A stretch of 23,475 nt of DNA from a virus, in IMG/VR virus record IMGVR_UViG_3300048061_000326, positions 1 to 23,475 of that record; one strand, 5' to 3'. The translations under genes were made by a program, and so were the position numbers. This document shows positions 6,002-13,838 of the stretch, one piece after another; position 1 is the first letter of the stretch; each line of letters opens with the position of its first letter. A model generated the notes under the pieces. It worked only from the letters and a program-made list of their open reading frames with translations, was not told the origin of the DNA and did no database searches.

Positions 6002-7109
6002 GTATAGGTTCTTCCTCAGGTAAGATATCTTGTTGCTCGTCCTGGATATTTAGCTCTTCTTGAACAGCATCGACCACTTCGTCGTTCCATTCTTTCATAA
6101 TGAGATCCAAAGCATTATCTTTGTTCAAGTTCCAAGGCTTGCGAAACATTTTGATTACTTCACCTGTAGTTGGGCTAGTGTATTCTAAACTGTTACCACT
6201 TTTCTTAAGAACTTCTTTTGCTTCAAAAAACTCAACTAATCCACTATACGGACTCATACCTGTCTCATAAGGAATTTCAACCTGTACACTTTCAAAAGGT
6301 TTAGCATAACGTGTTTTCATTACTTTACACGCCGCTCTAATACCATGTACTTGTGATGTTTTGTTACCTTCTGCGTCTACTTTTAGTTTAAGTTTACGCA
6401 TAGCAATAACAATACTTGATGCATAGATAAAGCCTTGTCCACCACTGATCTTGTCATCGGGGTCAAACATATCCTGCGATGCATATGTATGGTTAGTTGC
6501 TAGTAGTCCTACGTTAAATTCACCGAACATGTTAACTGTGTTCCTAACAAGCGATGTTAGTGCTTTGGGCTTACGACCCATATCACCTTTCATATCACCT
6601 TTTTGAAACTGATCAACATCTGTTGGTGTTAGTAGCATACCTAAACTGTCTACGACAAATAATACTTTAGGACGCTCGTCATGTTCCTTGTCTGTATATT
6701 CTGCTTTGTAGTCTTTCATAAAATCACTAATAGTTCTAGCGACATCATCAATCATACTCATATTAAGTTTAAGTAATTTTTCATCACTTGTGTCTACATC
6801 TAGTGCATGTAGCCATTTTGCATCTAGTGCATTTTCGCTGTCAATTAGTACAACAAAAATACCTTGATCCTGTGCCGCTTTAATTACGTTACCTGCGGCT
6901 ATGTAACTTTTACCTGCTCCGGATTCTCCTGCAAGTACAGTTACCTTACCCAGTGGAATGCCTTTTTCAAATTCTCCACTGATTAGTTTGTTTAGTGTGT
7001 AATTACCTGTACTGATCCATGTATCCGGATCATTAAACCCGACACTTAGTCCGGGCACCGCTTTGGTAATACTTTTGCGGAATTTACTTACATCAAAAGG
7101 TTTTGCCAT
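5988..7109 (-). CDS. uvsX: UvsX recombinase (RecA/Rad51 family)
   Basis: A 373-residue RecA-type recombinase that drives strand exchange and recombination-dependent replication. Walker A is GESGAGKS (residues 61-68) and Walker B is VLFVVDS (149-155). LLATNHTYASQDMFDPDD and the KISGGQGFIYASS stretch correspond to the DNA-binding loop region of T4 UvsX; T4 UvsX is 391 residues. I choose the ATG at 7109, where GGAG lies 7 nt upstream; the ATG at 7121 has no ribosome binding site. The Glu/Asp-rich last ~25 residues resemble the acidic tail of RecA-like proteins. Confidence 0.96.
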   Translation of the reverse strand: MAKPFDVSKFRKSITKAVPGLSVGFNDPDTWISTGNYTLNKLISGEFEKGIPLGKVTVLAGESGAGKSYIAAGNVIKAAQDQGIFVVLIDSENALDAKWLHALDVDTSDEKLLKLNMSMIDDVARTISDFMKDYKAEYTDKEHDERPKVLFVVDSLGMLLTPTDVDQFQKGDMKGDMGRKPKALTSLVRNTVNMFGEFNVGLLATNHTYASQDMFDPDDKISGGQGFIYASSIVIAMRKLKLKVDAEGNKTSQVHGIRAACKVMKTRYAKPFESVQVEIPYETGMSPYSGLVEFFEAKEVLKKSGNSLEYTSPTTGEVIKMFRKPWNLNKDNALDLIMKEWNDEVVDAVQEELNIQDEQQDILPEEEPIHEDG

Positions 7110-7130
7110 TAATTTCTCCATAAAGCCACT

Positions 7131-7153
7131 GTAGGCGACATAATGCCGCCTAC
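7131..7153 (-). repeat. perfect 10-bp hairpin between gp32 and uvsX
   Basis: GTAGGCGGCA and TGTCGCCTAC pair around a TTA loop (one G-T wobble) in the 60-nt gp32-uvsX gap. No T-run follows in the direction of transcription, so full termination is not expected. It is more likely an mRNA processing or stability element that lets gp32 be made in excess over UvsX. Confidence 0.55.
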
Positions 7154-7169
7154 TATATTATTTTTTCAA

Positions 7170-8198
7170 TTAGTTGCTACGATTTCTAATTGCCGCTAAT
7201 ATGTCTTGGGCATTAGGTTTTGCACCGCCTTCAGCCGGAGCCGTTGCCGCTACTGCCGCCGCTACTTGTTCCTGTTTTTCAGGTGGAGTAACTGGAGCAG
7301 GTGCCGCTTCTGCTACTGGAGCAGGTTGTGGTGTTGGCTCAGGTGCCGGAGCAGGTGTTGCTGTTGCACTTTCTGCCTTTGGAGCACTATTACTAGTGTC
7401 GATTTGTACACCAGCTGGGCGATAAAAATTACCCCAACGTGCTGGATCATACATTTCACCATTTACACTAGCTTCAAACATTTCACCAATAACACGAAGT
7501 TCTTCATCGTTTGGTTGCTTAGGAAGATAATCATTAAGATTAAACAACCCGTGAGCATCAATTGCCGCACGTTCGTTGCTATCTAAGCTACGTTCTCTTC
7601 GTGCCCAACTACTAGTACTGTAGTCAGCATACTGTCCTTTAGTTGTCTTAGTAAGACGGAAGTCAGTACCTTGTTCAGTATCTGTTGGAAGTTCAGTAAA
7701 GTCACTATCCATAAGTGCGCCTTTAATAATATTAAAAATGCTTGGATTAATAACAAACCTACGAATTGGATTGTCTGGTGTAGTGTCTTCTTGTAGACTG
7801 CTTTCAGCTACAAAGCCTTGGAAAACGTATGAACGTTTCTTCCAATACTTACGACCCATGTCTTCTAGTGCAGGATCTTTAAACCAAGGACGTACCTCAG
7901 CTAGTACAGGACATGATCCTGTCGGTCCCCACATTTCGTTACATGGAACGTTCACTGTAACTGCACGACTATTACTATCGCCTTTTACACCTGAAAATCC
8001 TAAACGGATCATTTGACGTTCACGCCAAAAGTAAGTATTGCTCGCATCACCATCTGGTAAGAAGCGAAGTACACTTGTTGAGTTTTCTGGGATATTCCAA
8101 AAAGGGAAGATAGCGTTGTCGCCACCTGATTGCGAACCACGTCCGCCACTTGTTTCTTGCTCTTGCAATTTTGCACGAATTTCTGCCAATGTTGCCAT
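7170..8198 (-). CDS. 32: gp32-like single-stranded DNA-binding protein
   Basis: A 342-residue T4 gp32-type protein that coats ssDNA in replication and recombination. The N-terminus (ATLAEIRAKLQEQE) is a basic/helical cooperativity arm. The core has NIPENSTSVLRFLPDGD, then GRKYWKKRSYVFQGFV with the aromatic and basic residues expected of the OB fold. C86 and C96 keep the T4 C77/C87 spacing, but the third T4 zinc cysteine (CPxC) is L99 here. The tail (about 265-325) is an Ala/Pro/Glu spacer ending in NAQDILAAIRNRSN, unlike T4's acidic tail. AGGAG precedes the ATG. It is first in the unit starting at promoter 8284-8312. Confidence 0.92.
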   Translation of the reverse strand: MATLAEIRAKLQEQETSGGRGSQSGGDNAIFPFWNIPENSTSVLRFLPDGDASNTYFWRERQMIRLGFSGVKGDSNSRAVTVNVPCNEMWGPTGSCPVLAEVRPWFKDPALEDMGRKYWKKRSYVFQGFVAESSLQEDTTPDNPIRRFVINPSIFNIIKGALMDSDFTELPTDTEQGTDFRLTKTTKGQYADYSTSSWARRERSLDSNERAAIDAHGLFNLNDYLPKQPNDEELRVIGEMFEASVNGEMYDPARWGNFYRPAGVQIDTSNSAPKAESATATPAPAPEPTPQPAPVAEAAPAPVTPPEKQEQVAAAVAATAPAEGGAKPNAQDILAAIRNRSN

Positions 8199-8228
8199 AG
8201 TTTTTCTCCTAAATTTTTGCCTATGTGT

Positions 8229-8243
8229 GTTGCGTAATGCAAC
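8229..8243 (-). promoter_or_regulatory. hairpin in the gp32 leader, possible autoregulatory site
   Basis: GTTGC and GCAAC pair around ATTAC about 30 nt before the gp32 start. A further GGCAACA just upstream could pair with the same GTTGC, giving an alternative fold. T4 gp32 represses its own mRNA through a 5' leader pseudoknot; this leader is a candidate for the same control. Confidence 0.4.
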
Positions 8244-8262
8244 TGTTGCCTAAGTATGCCTC

Positions 8263-8282
8263 ATGACTACTTATATAGTCAT
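8263..8282 (-). promoter_or_regulatory. 5'-end hairpin of the gp32 mRNA
   Basis: ATGACTA and TAGTCAT form a 7-bp stem with a 6-nt loop right after the -10 box, so it would lie at the very 5' end of the gp32 transcript. It could stabilise the mRNA or nucleate gp32 binding to the leader. Confidence 0.45.
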
Positions 8283-8283
8283 T

Positions 8284-8312
8284 AGTATATGTTATCTAAA
8301 GTTGGTTGTCAA
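8284..8312 (-). promoter_or_regulatory. early promoter for the gp32-uvsX-uvsY-rpiB unit
   Basis: TTGACA (8307-8312), 17 nt, TATACT (8284-8289). The TGA of the upstream 454-residue gene lies inside the -35 box, so the early unit begins exactly where the previous gene ends. Confidence 0.82.
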
Positions 8313-9673
8313 CTAAAAAGTTTATTAAAATCGTAATTATTAAAATTACTTTCGAATGTTTCCTCCCAATCCGTCTTAACATCTGTGTCTTCACTTGCTG
8401 TAGCTGTGAGCTTTTTGAATAGGGAGTTAATCGCTTGTACTCCTGACATCATAATGGCTTTGTCTTTGACACGTTCCATTTCATCGCTCATTCTAGTTAG
8501 CAACTGACTTAACTGATCCTCACCTTTCTTTGCATAGTCAATGGAGTTACCTAAGTATTCCATAACTACTGCAATCTGATTTTCCTTAGGCATGTTTCCA
8601 AAACTTTTCAAGTTCATTGGATTCTCAGGATCAGATTTTACATTGATACCCTTGCGTAGTGATACTGTATTCATTTTAGCTATAGTATCTACAAGACTAT
8701 CCATGGTCTCTTTTGCAAAGTCATCAGCCTCTTTGAGTGCTTTCATCTCTTTGACTAATGCATTTACATACGGTAGTGCTTCATCTAAACTTTCATCAAA
8801 TGAGCGTACTGTAAACTGACTACGAAGTTTATTACGATCTGTTTCATTGATCTTAACTTCTTTACTTTCAAACTTTTCTTTTGTTTCTCTATAGCATTTA
8901 CTGCCTTTAAGTTTGTTCATTTTTTCTCTGATATTAACAATGCGATTAGAAACCGCTTCTACAATATCTGCTGTATCTTCGTTTACCAAGCTGTTACGAA
9001 GACTGTACTTTTTAAATTCTTTTAGTTTATTGAGTTCATTGCACTGTTCTTGAATATGTGTACCAAACTCGTCATATGGTGCGCCACCTTCTTTAACATG
9101 ACGTAGCATAGCTCTGCCGCCTGCTAAGTTGTTTGTTGGCATCTTGTAACGTTCACCTTCTGCATTTTCAATATAGATAGCACTAATATTCCTGCTTCTA
9201 CTGCCACGTGATTCTTCGTTAACTGCCTTTGTATGTTTAATGATTAGTTTAGCATTTTCTAACTGCTGGTAACTGCTCTTGCTACTACCATATGCGGCGC
9301 CAATGCCTTCTGATACATCTTGTTTCATATCTCTTACTTTCTGTGCTTGGTAATCTTGGTCTTTTGGTTCTATTGCTTTAGTAAAACTTTTTAGTGTATA
9401 TTCAACAACATATCGATTAGCTAGATTTTTAAGTAGTGCTAGTGTATCTTTAAATTCACTAACGTCGGTGTTTTGATTGACACTTACTCTTAATTCTCTT
9501 TTTGCATCAGTCTCATCTAGGTTAATCATACTACCTAAGTTAGGAATATAAAAACGTCTAGCGGATTGCGGATCAACTGTATTTTCACCTTCATCGGTAA
9601 AAATTTTAATATTATACCCGTTGCCTTTAAGAATATTAAAAACATCTTGTGCAATTCTGTCGCTTGTAATCAT
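8309..9673 (-). CDS. conserved hypothetical protein, 454 aa
   Basis: A soluble, charged, mostly helical protein with no signal peptide or membrane segment. The most distinctive segment is YKMPTNNLAGGRAMLRHVKEGG (positions about 176-197) followed by PYDEFGTHI. I associate that pattern with an uncharacterised family of T4-like marine phages, without certainty. Helices in 225-300 and 320-440 could form coiled coils. It follows terL and carries a late-type promoter that overlaps the terL stop codon, so it is probably a late product: virion component or assembly factor. AAAGGAA is its ribosome binding site. Confidence 0.75.
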   Translation of the reverse strand: MITSDRIAQDVFNILKGNGYNIKIFTDEGENTVDPQSARRFYIPNLGSMINLDETDAKRELRVSVNQNTDVSEFKDTLALLKNLANRYVVEYTLKSFTKAIEPKDQDYQAQKVRDMKQDVSEGIGAAYGSSKSSYQQLENAKLIIKHTKAVNEESRGSRSRNISAIYIENAEGERYKMPTNNLAGGRAMLRHVKEGGAPYDEFGTHIQEQCNELNKLKEFKKYSLRNSLVNEDTADIVEAVSNRIVNIREKMNKLKGSKCYRETKEKFESKEVKINETDRNKLRSQFTVRSFDESLDEALPYVNALVKEMKALKEADDFAKETMDSLVDTIAKMNTVSLRKGINVKSDPENPMNLKSFGNMPKENQIAVVMEYLGNSIDYAKKGEDQLSQLLTRMSDEMERVKDKAIMMSGVQAINSLFKKLTATASEDTDVKTDWEETFESNFNNYDFNKLFS

Positions 9674-9688
9674 ACTAAAGTTCCTTTA

Positions 9689-9700
9689 ATGTATTTATGT
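9689..9700 (-). promoter_or_regulatory. late-type promoter motif before the 454-aa gene
   Basis: Minus-strand CATAAATACATT resembles the T4 late consensus TATAAATACTATT. It overlaps the terL stop codon and lies 16-27 nt before the 454-residue start. Confidence 0.5.
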
Positions 9701-11245
9701 TAGAAACACAAATGGCATGGGGTCAACTGACTCTTCATCTGAGAAACTATCTTTTAGTTCATCATATGCATTTTCATCATACTGTGCTACCTGTTGTGCA
9801 ATGCGTACTACCAGTACACATGCCATTACTAAGTCATCTGTTTCACCTTCTTTTGCACTAAAACTGCTACCTCTAGCAATAAATGTTTTGATCTCTCTTA
9901 ACAATGCACTGCTGGCAATTTCCATTCTATCTGTTTCGACCCATGTTTTAAGTTTACTACATGCCGCCAGTTTGCTTTTGTTTGTAGTAGTAAAGCCTTT
10001 TCTGAAAGCTCTATTAGCACTGCGAGGTTGACTTATAAACTGTCCTGGTATATTGTCTTCACCCATTTCATTTATTACAACTAGTGCGGCTTCTCCTAGT
10101 GTATTGTTTTCCACACTCCAATATATTTCACTGTCGGGTGCTTGTTCTTGTATTTCTAATAGCATTTGTCTCAGTATTCGTATTTGTTCTGTAATACTAG
10201 TTTTGTTGTGCATCCATTCTGCTACCTGTTTCATACCTGGTAATTCATATATTTGTATAGCACTGTTATCACCGCCTGTACCTAAACTTGGATCTAAACC
10301 AGCAACATATGTTTTACCTTTTACAATATTTTTGTACCAACGTACTTGCCCTGTGCGTTTGTATACATCTCTACTCTCCATTACAGCAAGTTTTAAACTG
10401 CTGATTAGTGTTTCGTCATATGCAATAAATTCATTAAGGTGTTCTCTGCGAAAGCGTTCTTCACCTATTTTACCTTCTTCTTCATCTGCCCAGGATTGGT
10501 CTCTATCAGGGTGTTGCTTCCAATCTGCACTGTAACTCTTAAATCCGTTTTTACCTGTTTCTTTTTCATTTCCAAACTCATCTATTGTATTACATGCGGC
10601 ACGCCAAATTTGTGCAAATTGATCGTCGTCTTGATTTGGCGTACTTGTAATAATACACTTACCACCTGTACTAAGTGTTGGTGACAAACTGGTCCAAAAC
10701 TCACGGGCAATACTAGGTCTCACAAATGCAAACTCGTCCAAGTATGCTAGCGAAATACTCAAACCACGTCCTGTGTTTTCTGTTGTGGCTTGTGCAATAA
10801 TACGGCTACCATTATCAAATTCGAGTGACCCTTTGTTGTATGCTGTACAACCTGCTCTTACATGGTCTGGTAATAGTTCATATGCAAATCTAATACGTTG
10901 CATAATCTCTTGGGCACCGCTGTATTTGTGTGCCGCAATAAGAATAGTTTGGTCAGGTACATACATTGCATACCATAACAAATATGCGCCAGCCGCTGTC
11001 GACTTGCCCATTTGTCTACTGATAAGTGCTATACTGTATCTGTGACTATGATAAGCATCTAACAATCCACGTTGAAAGTCAAACAAGTCAAACTTCAATC
11101 TGCCTTTGACTGGATGCTGTATCCATACAAAGTTCTCAATAAAATATTGAGGATCTTGTGTACACTTAACGATCTCTTCAATTTGTTGTTGATTGAACTT
11201 CTCACGTTTGTACGGGCTTTTGATTAAATTTGTATCTACACTCAT
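9695..11245 (-). CDS. terL: terminase large subunit (gp17)
   Basis: A 516-residue packaging ATPase/nuclease. The ATPase domain has the Walker A variant SRQMGKST (76-83), Walker B with catalytic Glu in LAYLDEFAF (D170, E171), and the coupling motif ITSTPN (199-204). The RNase H-fold nuclease has AGLDPSLGTGGD (D318), the VENN segment (E379) and TDDLV (D470/D471) as metal ligands. T4 gp17 is 610 residues; this is a compact version. The start ATG has no Shine-Dalgarno sequence; a late-motif variant ATAAGTACTAC lies directly in front of it. Unlike T4, terS is not adjacent: five genes separate the two. Confidence 0.97.
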   Translation of the reverse strand: MSVDTNLIKSPYKREKFNQQQIEEIVKCTQDPQYFIENFVWIQHPVKGRLKFDLFDFQRGLLDAYHSHRYSIALISRQMGKSTAAGAYLLWYAMYVPDQTILIAAHKYSGAQEIMQRIRFAYELLPDHVRAGCTAYNKGSLEFDNGSRIIAQATTENTGRGLSISLAYLDEFAFVRPSIAREFWTSLSPTLSTGGKCIITSTPNQDDDQFAQIWRAACNTIDEFGNEKETGKNGFKSYSADWKQHPDRDQSWADEEEGKIGEERFRREHLNEFIAYDETLISSLKLAVMESRDVYKRTGQVRWYKNIVKGKTYVAGLDPSLGTGGDNSAIQIYELPGMKQVAEWMHNKTSITEQIRILRQMLLEIQEQAPDSEIYWSVENNTLGEAALVVINEMGEDNIPGQFISQPRSANRAFRKGFTTTNKSKLAACSKLKTWVETDRMEIASSALLREIKTFIARGSSFSAKEGETDDLVMACVLVVRIAQQVAQYDENAYDELKDSFSDEESVDPMPFVFLT

Positions 11246-11260
11246 TATAGTAGTACTTAT
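11246..11260 (-). promoter_or_regulatory. possible late promoter abutting the terL start
   Basis: ATAAGTACTACTATA directly precedes the ATG. It differs from the motif before gp4 (ATAAATACTACTAGA) by two bases. If used, the leader would be only a few nucleotides long, which fits the lack of a ribosome binding site. Confidence 0.35.
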
Positions 11261-11264
11261 GTGA

Positions 11265-11765
11265 CTATGATATTGGGCCGCTTTTCTTTAGGTTGTGGCG
11301 GGCTTTTGCAGTTTTAGCACGTTGATTCATTACATTGCCAACCCAGGCATTTTGTTTTATTCGATCATCTGGATGAACTTGTTTAGGTGGCGGTACTAAT
11401 TCTCTTGTAGTTACACCAAGATTTCCAGTATCGTCGCCTGTATCATTTCTTGTCCAGTTACCTGTAGGATATTTTTTTCTATACTCACGGTCTGCTTTTT
11501 GAGCCGCCGCTCGTTCTCGATCATTTTTGTCTTGATGATATGCTCTAGTATTAGCACTACCGTCTGGTTTTACAAAGCCAGCATCTTTAGCTTTTTGCCG
11601 AGTTGCATTCATTCTCTGTTGCATCTTATGCTTTGTTCCATAAGCAAAAGGTGTGTTAGGCTCAAAGTCATCCATACCTTTTTTCTTAGGCGCCCATCCA
11701 GCTGGTCTAAGTTTTGGAGTGTCCTTTGGATCATTTGGATCTTCAAATAATTCAGACATTCGCAT
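11265..11765 (-). CDS. basic hypothetical protein, 166 aa
   Basis: A basic, hydrophilic, probably disordered protein rich in Lys, Arg, Asn, Asp and Pro. It begins MRMSELFEDPND; M3 (11759) is an alternative start. The N-terminus is a short amphipathic segment ending in L-F-E, which fits the (L/I)-x-E recognition pattern of T4 prohead protease gp21, but a single match is weak. The gene lies between terL and three other late unknowns. A DNA-binding or capsid-internal protein is possible; no family recognised. Confidence 0.65.
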   Translation of the reverse strand: MRMSELFEDPNDPKDTPKLRPAGWAPKKKGMDDFEPNTPFAYGTKHKMQQRMNATRQKAKDAGFVKPDGSANTRAYHQDKNDRERAAAQKADREYRKKYPTGNWTRNDTGDDTGNLGVTTRELVPPPKQVHPDDRIKQNAWVGNVMNQRAKTAKARHNLKKSGPIS

Positions 11766-11766
11766 T

Positions 11767-12384
11767 TTACTGTTTCATTTCTCTAATTGTGTCAGTGCCA
11801 ATCAGTTTTTTTAATCTAGTTAGTTCTTCTGTTTCTGCAACTGATTCCATGTTAGTGCCGCCTTCTAAATGAGCTACACCATCATCTTGCATGCCTTGTT
11901 CGCTAAATGAAAGATCCATACCAACTATTTCACTCATTTCTTTTTCAAATCCACTGTCTGTGTAAATTGTCCAAGGACCATTGTGCATAACATATAGGCT
12001 TACATAACCTTCTTCGTCTTTTTCAAATTTATAGTCTGTAACAGTAACAGTTTTTGGATTAGGTTCATCTCTATCCCAAATGCTGTCACCAGCTAGTTCT
12101 ATTTCTATTGGAAACTTTGGCTTGCTAGGATCTTCGGTCATACCTAGTTTTTGTTTTACTGCTTCTACTTCAACACTACCCATTGCATCATAGTGTGCAT
12201 CTTCTAATGCACCATACAAGTTGTCAAATGCTTCTTGTATAGCACCAAAGTCTTGACTACCGCCAACGTCAACTACTGCTTTAGCAAGTCCGCCATCATC
12301 ACGGAAAACTTTTTGCAATCGATTGATTTGATCCATTGCACCATTAAACGTATTGTCTACTCTCATTTCTTGTGATGTTGGCAT
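11767..12384 (-). CDS. acidic hypothetical protein, 205 aa
   Basis: An acidic protein. An N-terminal helical half (about 10-75) is followed by a beta-rich half with KTVTVTDYKFEKDEEGYVSLYV and GPWTIYTDSG (about 112-147), and a C-terminal helix LTRLKKLIGTD. The last piece resembles the L-x-x-LAG motifs of the neighbouring 481-residue protein. Start and stop fit the neighbours within a few bases: AGGA precedes the ATG. The gene is in the block between terS and terL, so a structural or assembly role is likely; no family recognised. Confidence 0.68.
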   Translation of the reverse strand: MPTSQEMRVDNTFNGAMDQINRLQKVFRDDGGLAKAVVDVGGSQDFGAIQEAFDNLYGALEDAHYDAMGSVEVEAVKQKLGMTEDPSKPKFPIEIELAGDSIWDRDEPNPKTVTVTDYKFEKDEEGYVSLYVMHNGPWTIYTDSGFEKEMSEIVGMDLSFSEQGMQDDGVAHLEGGTNMESVAETEELTRLKKLIGTDTIREMKQ

Positions 12385-12387
12385 TGT

Positions 12388-13833
12388 TTATAATCCTGCT
12401 AGCTTTCTAAGGTCATTGATTGATTCATTTTCTTGTACTTCAATGTCGGCTTGTTTCATCCCACCTTCAGCAACTGGTAGTCCTGCTAACTGTTTTAGTG
12501 AATCGATGTCGTCAGCTAATTTCTGTGCAGTATCTTTTTTCATTGTAGTTTTGTGTGTTTTACCACCAAACTCAAAACTATCTTTACCTGCACGAACTGC
12601 CGCGGCAGCCGCTTGATTGAAAGCATTTTCGTCAATGTCTGATTCGCCTAGTCCAGGAGATCTTCCTTTAGCGGCTCCTCTAGCCGCATCAGCATCATCT
12701 CCGCCAATAACATCACCGGTTTTCGTGTCAATAACAACACCTGAGTTTGGATCAACTTCTAGTGTTGTTGGAATTCCGCCAACTGTACCTGGTACTAGTG
12801 TACCTAATTGATCTAATGGTAAGCCATCTCTATCAGCATAAGCTTCAGCGTCTGCTCTCATTTGTGGTGTGAGAAAAGGAACTTTTGATGGTTTAGGTGA
12901 TATATCACTTGGCTTTTCTGGTCCACCACCTGGAGTAGCTGGATCAGTAGGTGTTGGACCTATTGCATCTGGTGGTCTTGTTCCTGAAGCAGGAGGTGTA
13001 GGTGTTGGACCTATTGCATCTGGTGGTCTTGTTCCTGCGGGTGGATCTGCTGGTGTAGGTGTTGGACCTATTGCATCTGGTGGTCTTGTACCTGCTGGTG
13101 GATTTGCTGGTCCGCCAGGTTCTCCCATACCGCCCATTGGATCTTCTGGAGTTGGTAAAGGTCTTACCGGCTCAATGCCAATATCTAATTCTGGCTCTTG
13201 TACACCTGGTGTAAAGCCTCTATCACCTTTTAATCTATCCGCTGGTACTTGATCACCCATTGGATCAAAACCTCTGTCATTTTTTAATCTATCTGCTGGT
13301 TCTTGACCGCCCATTGGATCATAACCTCTATCATTTTTTAATCTTGTTTCTGGCTCTTGTACGCCTGGAGTAAAACCTCTATTACCTGGTTTGCCAATCG
13401 CATCCGGTGGTGTTGTACCTCTGCGTGATTGGTCTGATGGTCTTTCAGTTAATTTGTATGCTTGCCATGCTTCAGTAATATCTTCTACTTTGTGATCTTC
13501 ATACACTTTTGTTTCGTCTACAGTTACATGCTCGCCGTTGGCTCCTAAGTATCTACGCAAACTTAAATCTGCTGGGCTACCTAGTGTGCCGTTGTATGCT
13601 TCTGGTTCACCAGCATACTCGTCTCCGCTATTAGCAAAACCTTCTTCTTCAACTGGAGTATCTCCAACTAGTTGATTCAGCTGTTCTGGAGTTACCAAAG
13701 CAATCATTGCTTTCATATCGTCTCTGCCGTCCATTGGTTGTTCAGCTACTGGTTGTTCCACTGGTTGTGGTTCTATTGCAGGTGCATCGTCTCTGGGAAT
13801 TCCTGCTAGTTTGTATAAGTCATTTAAATCCAT
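12388..13833 (-). CDS. repeat-rich Pro/Asp protein with LAG motifs, 481 aa
   Basis: An unusual low-complexity protein. It opens with MDLNDLYKLAGIP, and its C-terminus carries DSLKQLAGLPV and INDLRKLAGL: the same short helix at both ends. The middle holds two repeat arrays: 17-18 residue units of the type RLKNDRGxDPMGGQEPAD (four copies), then three copies of TRPPDAIGPTP. Both are Pro/Gly/Asp-rich and should be extended and disordered. Residues about 325-395 look folded (VPFLTPQMRADAEAYADRDG onwards). AAGGTG lies 8 nt before the ATG. Position among late genes suggests a virion or assembly protein with terminal docking helices joined by a flexible linker; function unknown. Confidence 0.72.
   Translation of the reverse strand: MDLNDLYKLAGIPRDDAPAIEPQPVEQPVAEQPMDGRDDMKAMIALVTPEQLNQLVGDTPVEEEGFANSGDEYAGEPEAYNGTLGSPADLSLRRYLGANGEHVTVDETKVYEDHKVEDITEAWQAYKLTERPSDQSRRGTTPPDAIGKPGNRGFTPGVQEPETRLKNDRGYDPMGGQEPADRLKNDRGFDPMGDQVPADRLKGDRGFTPGVQEPELDIGIEPVRPLPTPEDPMGGMGEPGGPANPPAGTRPPDAIGPTPTPADPPAGTRPPDAIGPTPTPPASGTRPPDAIGPTPTDPATPGGGPEKPSDISPKPSKVPFLTPQMRADAEAYADRDGLPLDQLGTLVPGTVGGIPTTLEVDPNSGVVIDTKTGDVIGGDDADAARGAAKGRSPGLGESDIDENAFNQAAAAAVRAGKDSFEFGGKTHKTTMKKDTAQKLADDIDSLKQLAGLPVAEGGMKQADIEVQENESINDLRKLAGL
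12948..13102 (-). repeat. coding tandem repeat, three TRPPDAIGPTP units
   Basis: Three nearly identical copies of a ~48-60 nt unit within the 481-residue gene. The DNA copies are closer to each other than needed to preserve the peptide, suggesting recent duplication or recombination. Confidence 0.85.
13189..13377 (-). repeat. coding tandem repeat, four 17-18-residue units
   Basis: Four units of 51-54 nt, beginning GFTPGVQEPE or G(Y/F)DPMGxQ, most followed by RLKxDR. The first and last share GFTPGVQEPE, so the array looks like an expansion from the ends. Confidence 0.8.
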
Positions 13834-13838
13834 TGTCG

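Noticed and set aside
7206-7586. 126-residue plus-strand open frame with many Cys, Trp and Arg
   Set aside because: Antisense of the gp32 tail; composition is that of a shadow frame.
8009-8242. 77-residue minus-strand frame overlapping the gp32 start
   Set aside because: It lies in another frame of gp32 and its leader; the gp32 frame has clear homology and an AGGAG site.
10053-10535. 160-residue plus-strand open frame
   Set aside because: Antisense of terL with shadow composition (Ser, Cys, Ile-rich) and no ribosome binding site.
12869-13252. 127-residue Gly/Pro-rich open frame on the plus strand
   Set aside because: It is the antisense of the Pro-rich repeats of the 481-residue gene; open only because of the low-complexity codons, and no plus-strand promoter is seen.
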